12,388 nucleotides of DNA from JBFHRB01 sp041591915 (GTDB lineage Bacteria > Actinomycetota > Nitriliruptoria > Nitriliruptorales > Nitriliruptoraceae), in the NCBI GenBank assembly GCA_041591915.1, contig JBFHRB010000086.1, positions 1 through 12,388 of the forward strand, in the 5' to 3' direction. The notes beneath the pieces were generated by a model. The model saw only the letters and a list, made by a program, of their open reading frames with translations. It was not told the origin of the DNA and did no database searches. A program made the position numbers and the translations under genes. The number at the start of each line of letters is the position of its first letter. Within the stretch, counting starts at the first letter, position 1. Shown in pieces: positions 11,848 through 12,388 of the stretch.

Positions 11848-12333
11848 TCACGCCAACACGGCCACCAGGAGGAACGTCGCGACCATGAGCACGCCGGCGA
11901 GCGACTCGATGGCCATGCCCATCCCGAAGCGCTTCACGACGACCGCGGTCCTCCGCCCCGCGTCCGGGTGGCCCGCACCGGTGGTCCGCTCACCCAGGTA
12001 GAGGCCGAGGACCGCTCCCAGCAGGAAGCCCACGACCGGCACCACGAAGAAGCCGACGATGCCGAGCACGGCAGCCAGGAGTCGTGCGCGGGTCGAGACC
12101 GCGTCCTCGGAGGGTGCCCGTGCGGCCATCACGTACTTCGCCGCCGACCCCGCGACGAGCAGCGCGGTCAACACCACCATCGTCACCCACGCGTGGCCGC
12201 CCCAGCCGTCGACGAGCCACGCCCCGAGCGCGGCGACCCACACCACCGCCAGCCCGGGGATGACCGGCAGGATCGTCCCTGCCAGCCCGACGAGCATGAC
12301 GGCCACGGCGAGGGCGATGGTCCAACCGTCCAC
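11848..12333 (-). CDS. DUF456-family integral membrane protein
   Basis: A 161-residue, strongly hydrophobic protein of unknown function matching the DUF456 family pattern. The N-terminus (WTIALAVAVMLVGLAGTILP followed by VIPG and a second hydrophobic run) is typical of that family. Predicted membrane segments lie at about 4-20, 24-42, 48-68, 85-114 (long, Gly-rich, possibly a re-entrant pair) and 136-160. A polar loop at about 115-134 carries GERTTGAGHPDAGRR. GTG at 12333 is preferred because AAGGGG lies six bases upstream and the first TM begins directly; an upstream start at 12369 would add 12 polar residues. It precedes the ArsA/Get3-like pair on the same strand by 106 bp. A functional link with the ATPases is possible but unproven. 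Confidence 0.87.
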   Translation of the reverse strand: MDGWTIALAVAVMLVGLAGTILPVIPGLAVVWVAALGAWLVDGWGGHAWVTMVVLTALLVAGSAAKYVMAARAPSEDAVSTRARLLAAVLGIVGFFVVPVVGFLLGAVLGLYLGERTTGAGHPDAGRRTAVVVKRFGMGMAIESLAGVLMVATFLLVAVLA

Positions 12334-12339
12334 GGTGTG

Positions 12340-12345
12340 CCCCTT
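12340..12345 (-). promoter_or_regulatory. Ribosome binding site deciding the DUF456 start
   Basis: AAGGGG on the minus strand, six bases before GTG at 12333. A moderate match. Confidence 0.5.
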
Positions 12346-12388
12346 GCACTCGAGCGCCCGTGCGGTCACAGTGACCGCGCACGGCCAC

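Noticed and set aside
1..12388. CRISPR array, insertion sequence, prophage or toxin-antitoxin module
   Set aside because: No spaced direct repeats, transposase, integrase, phage genes or paired toxin-antitoxin frames were seen; the MazG-like protein is unrelated to MazEF toxins.

Overview
The window is very GC-rich, uses GTG and TTG starts, and carries a WhiB-family iron-sulfur protein. WhiB proteins are confined to Actinomycetota and their phages, so the source is an actinobacterium. The block DUF456, paired ArsA/Get3-like ATPases, YbjN-like protein, whiB diverging from a class A PASTA penicillin-binding protein, and metallophosphoesterase closely resembles the mycobacterial Rv3679-Rv3680-whiB4-ponA2-Rv3683 neighbourhood. 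The YbjN gene and the DUF456 gene are differences from that layout as I remember it. I cannot name a genus. No mobile element, CRISPR array, prophage or toxin-antitoxin module is visible, and the region reads as core chromosome.

Layout. (1) 1-439, + strand: 3' end of asd (aspartate-semialdehyde dehydrogenase), cut by the window edge and convergent with the next gene. (2) 483-4080, - strand: a CDF metal transporter, a small MazG-like pyrophosphohydrolase whose GTG directly abuts the transporter stop, then after 106 bp a membrane PAS-GGDEF-EAL cyclic-di-GMP protein. (3) 4137-4244: tRNA-Pro(CGG) with encoded CCA and a strong 13-bp hairpin terminator. (4) 4417-8026, - strand: bifunctional penicillin-binding protein with two PASTA domains, followed with almost no gap by a membrane-anchored metallophosphoesterase. 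(5) 8027-8410: a 384-bp divergent control region with a 14-bp perfect palindrome plus a third half-site, and two tandem inverted repeats. (6) 8411-8635, + strand: whiB. (7) 8712-12333, - strand: DUF456 membrane protein, two ArsA/Get3-like ATPases joined by an ATGA overlap, and a YbjN-like protein.

How the genes fit together. The central block combines cell-wall synthesis (PBP and envelope phosphoesterase), redox sensing (WhiB) and a probable membrane-protein or tail-anchor targeting ATPase pair. The two ATPases show complementary departures from the Get3 active-site signature. One keeps the signature lysine but has Glu-Ser in place of the switch I Asp-Pro; the other keeps Asp-Pro-Ala but has Ala in place of the lysine. 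This suggests an obligate heterodimer with one competent composite ATP site. That asymmetry and the whiB/PBP operator candidate are the most interesting observations. I do not see a clearly undescribed multi-gene system here.
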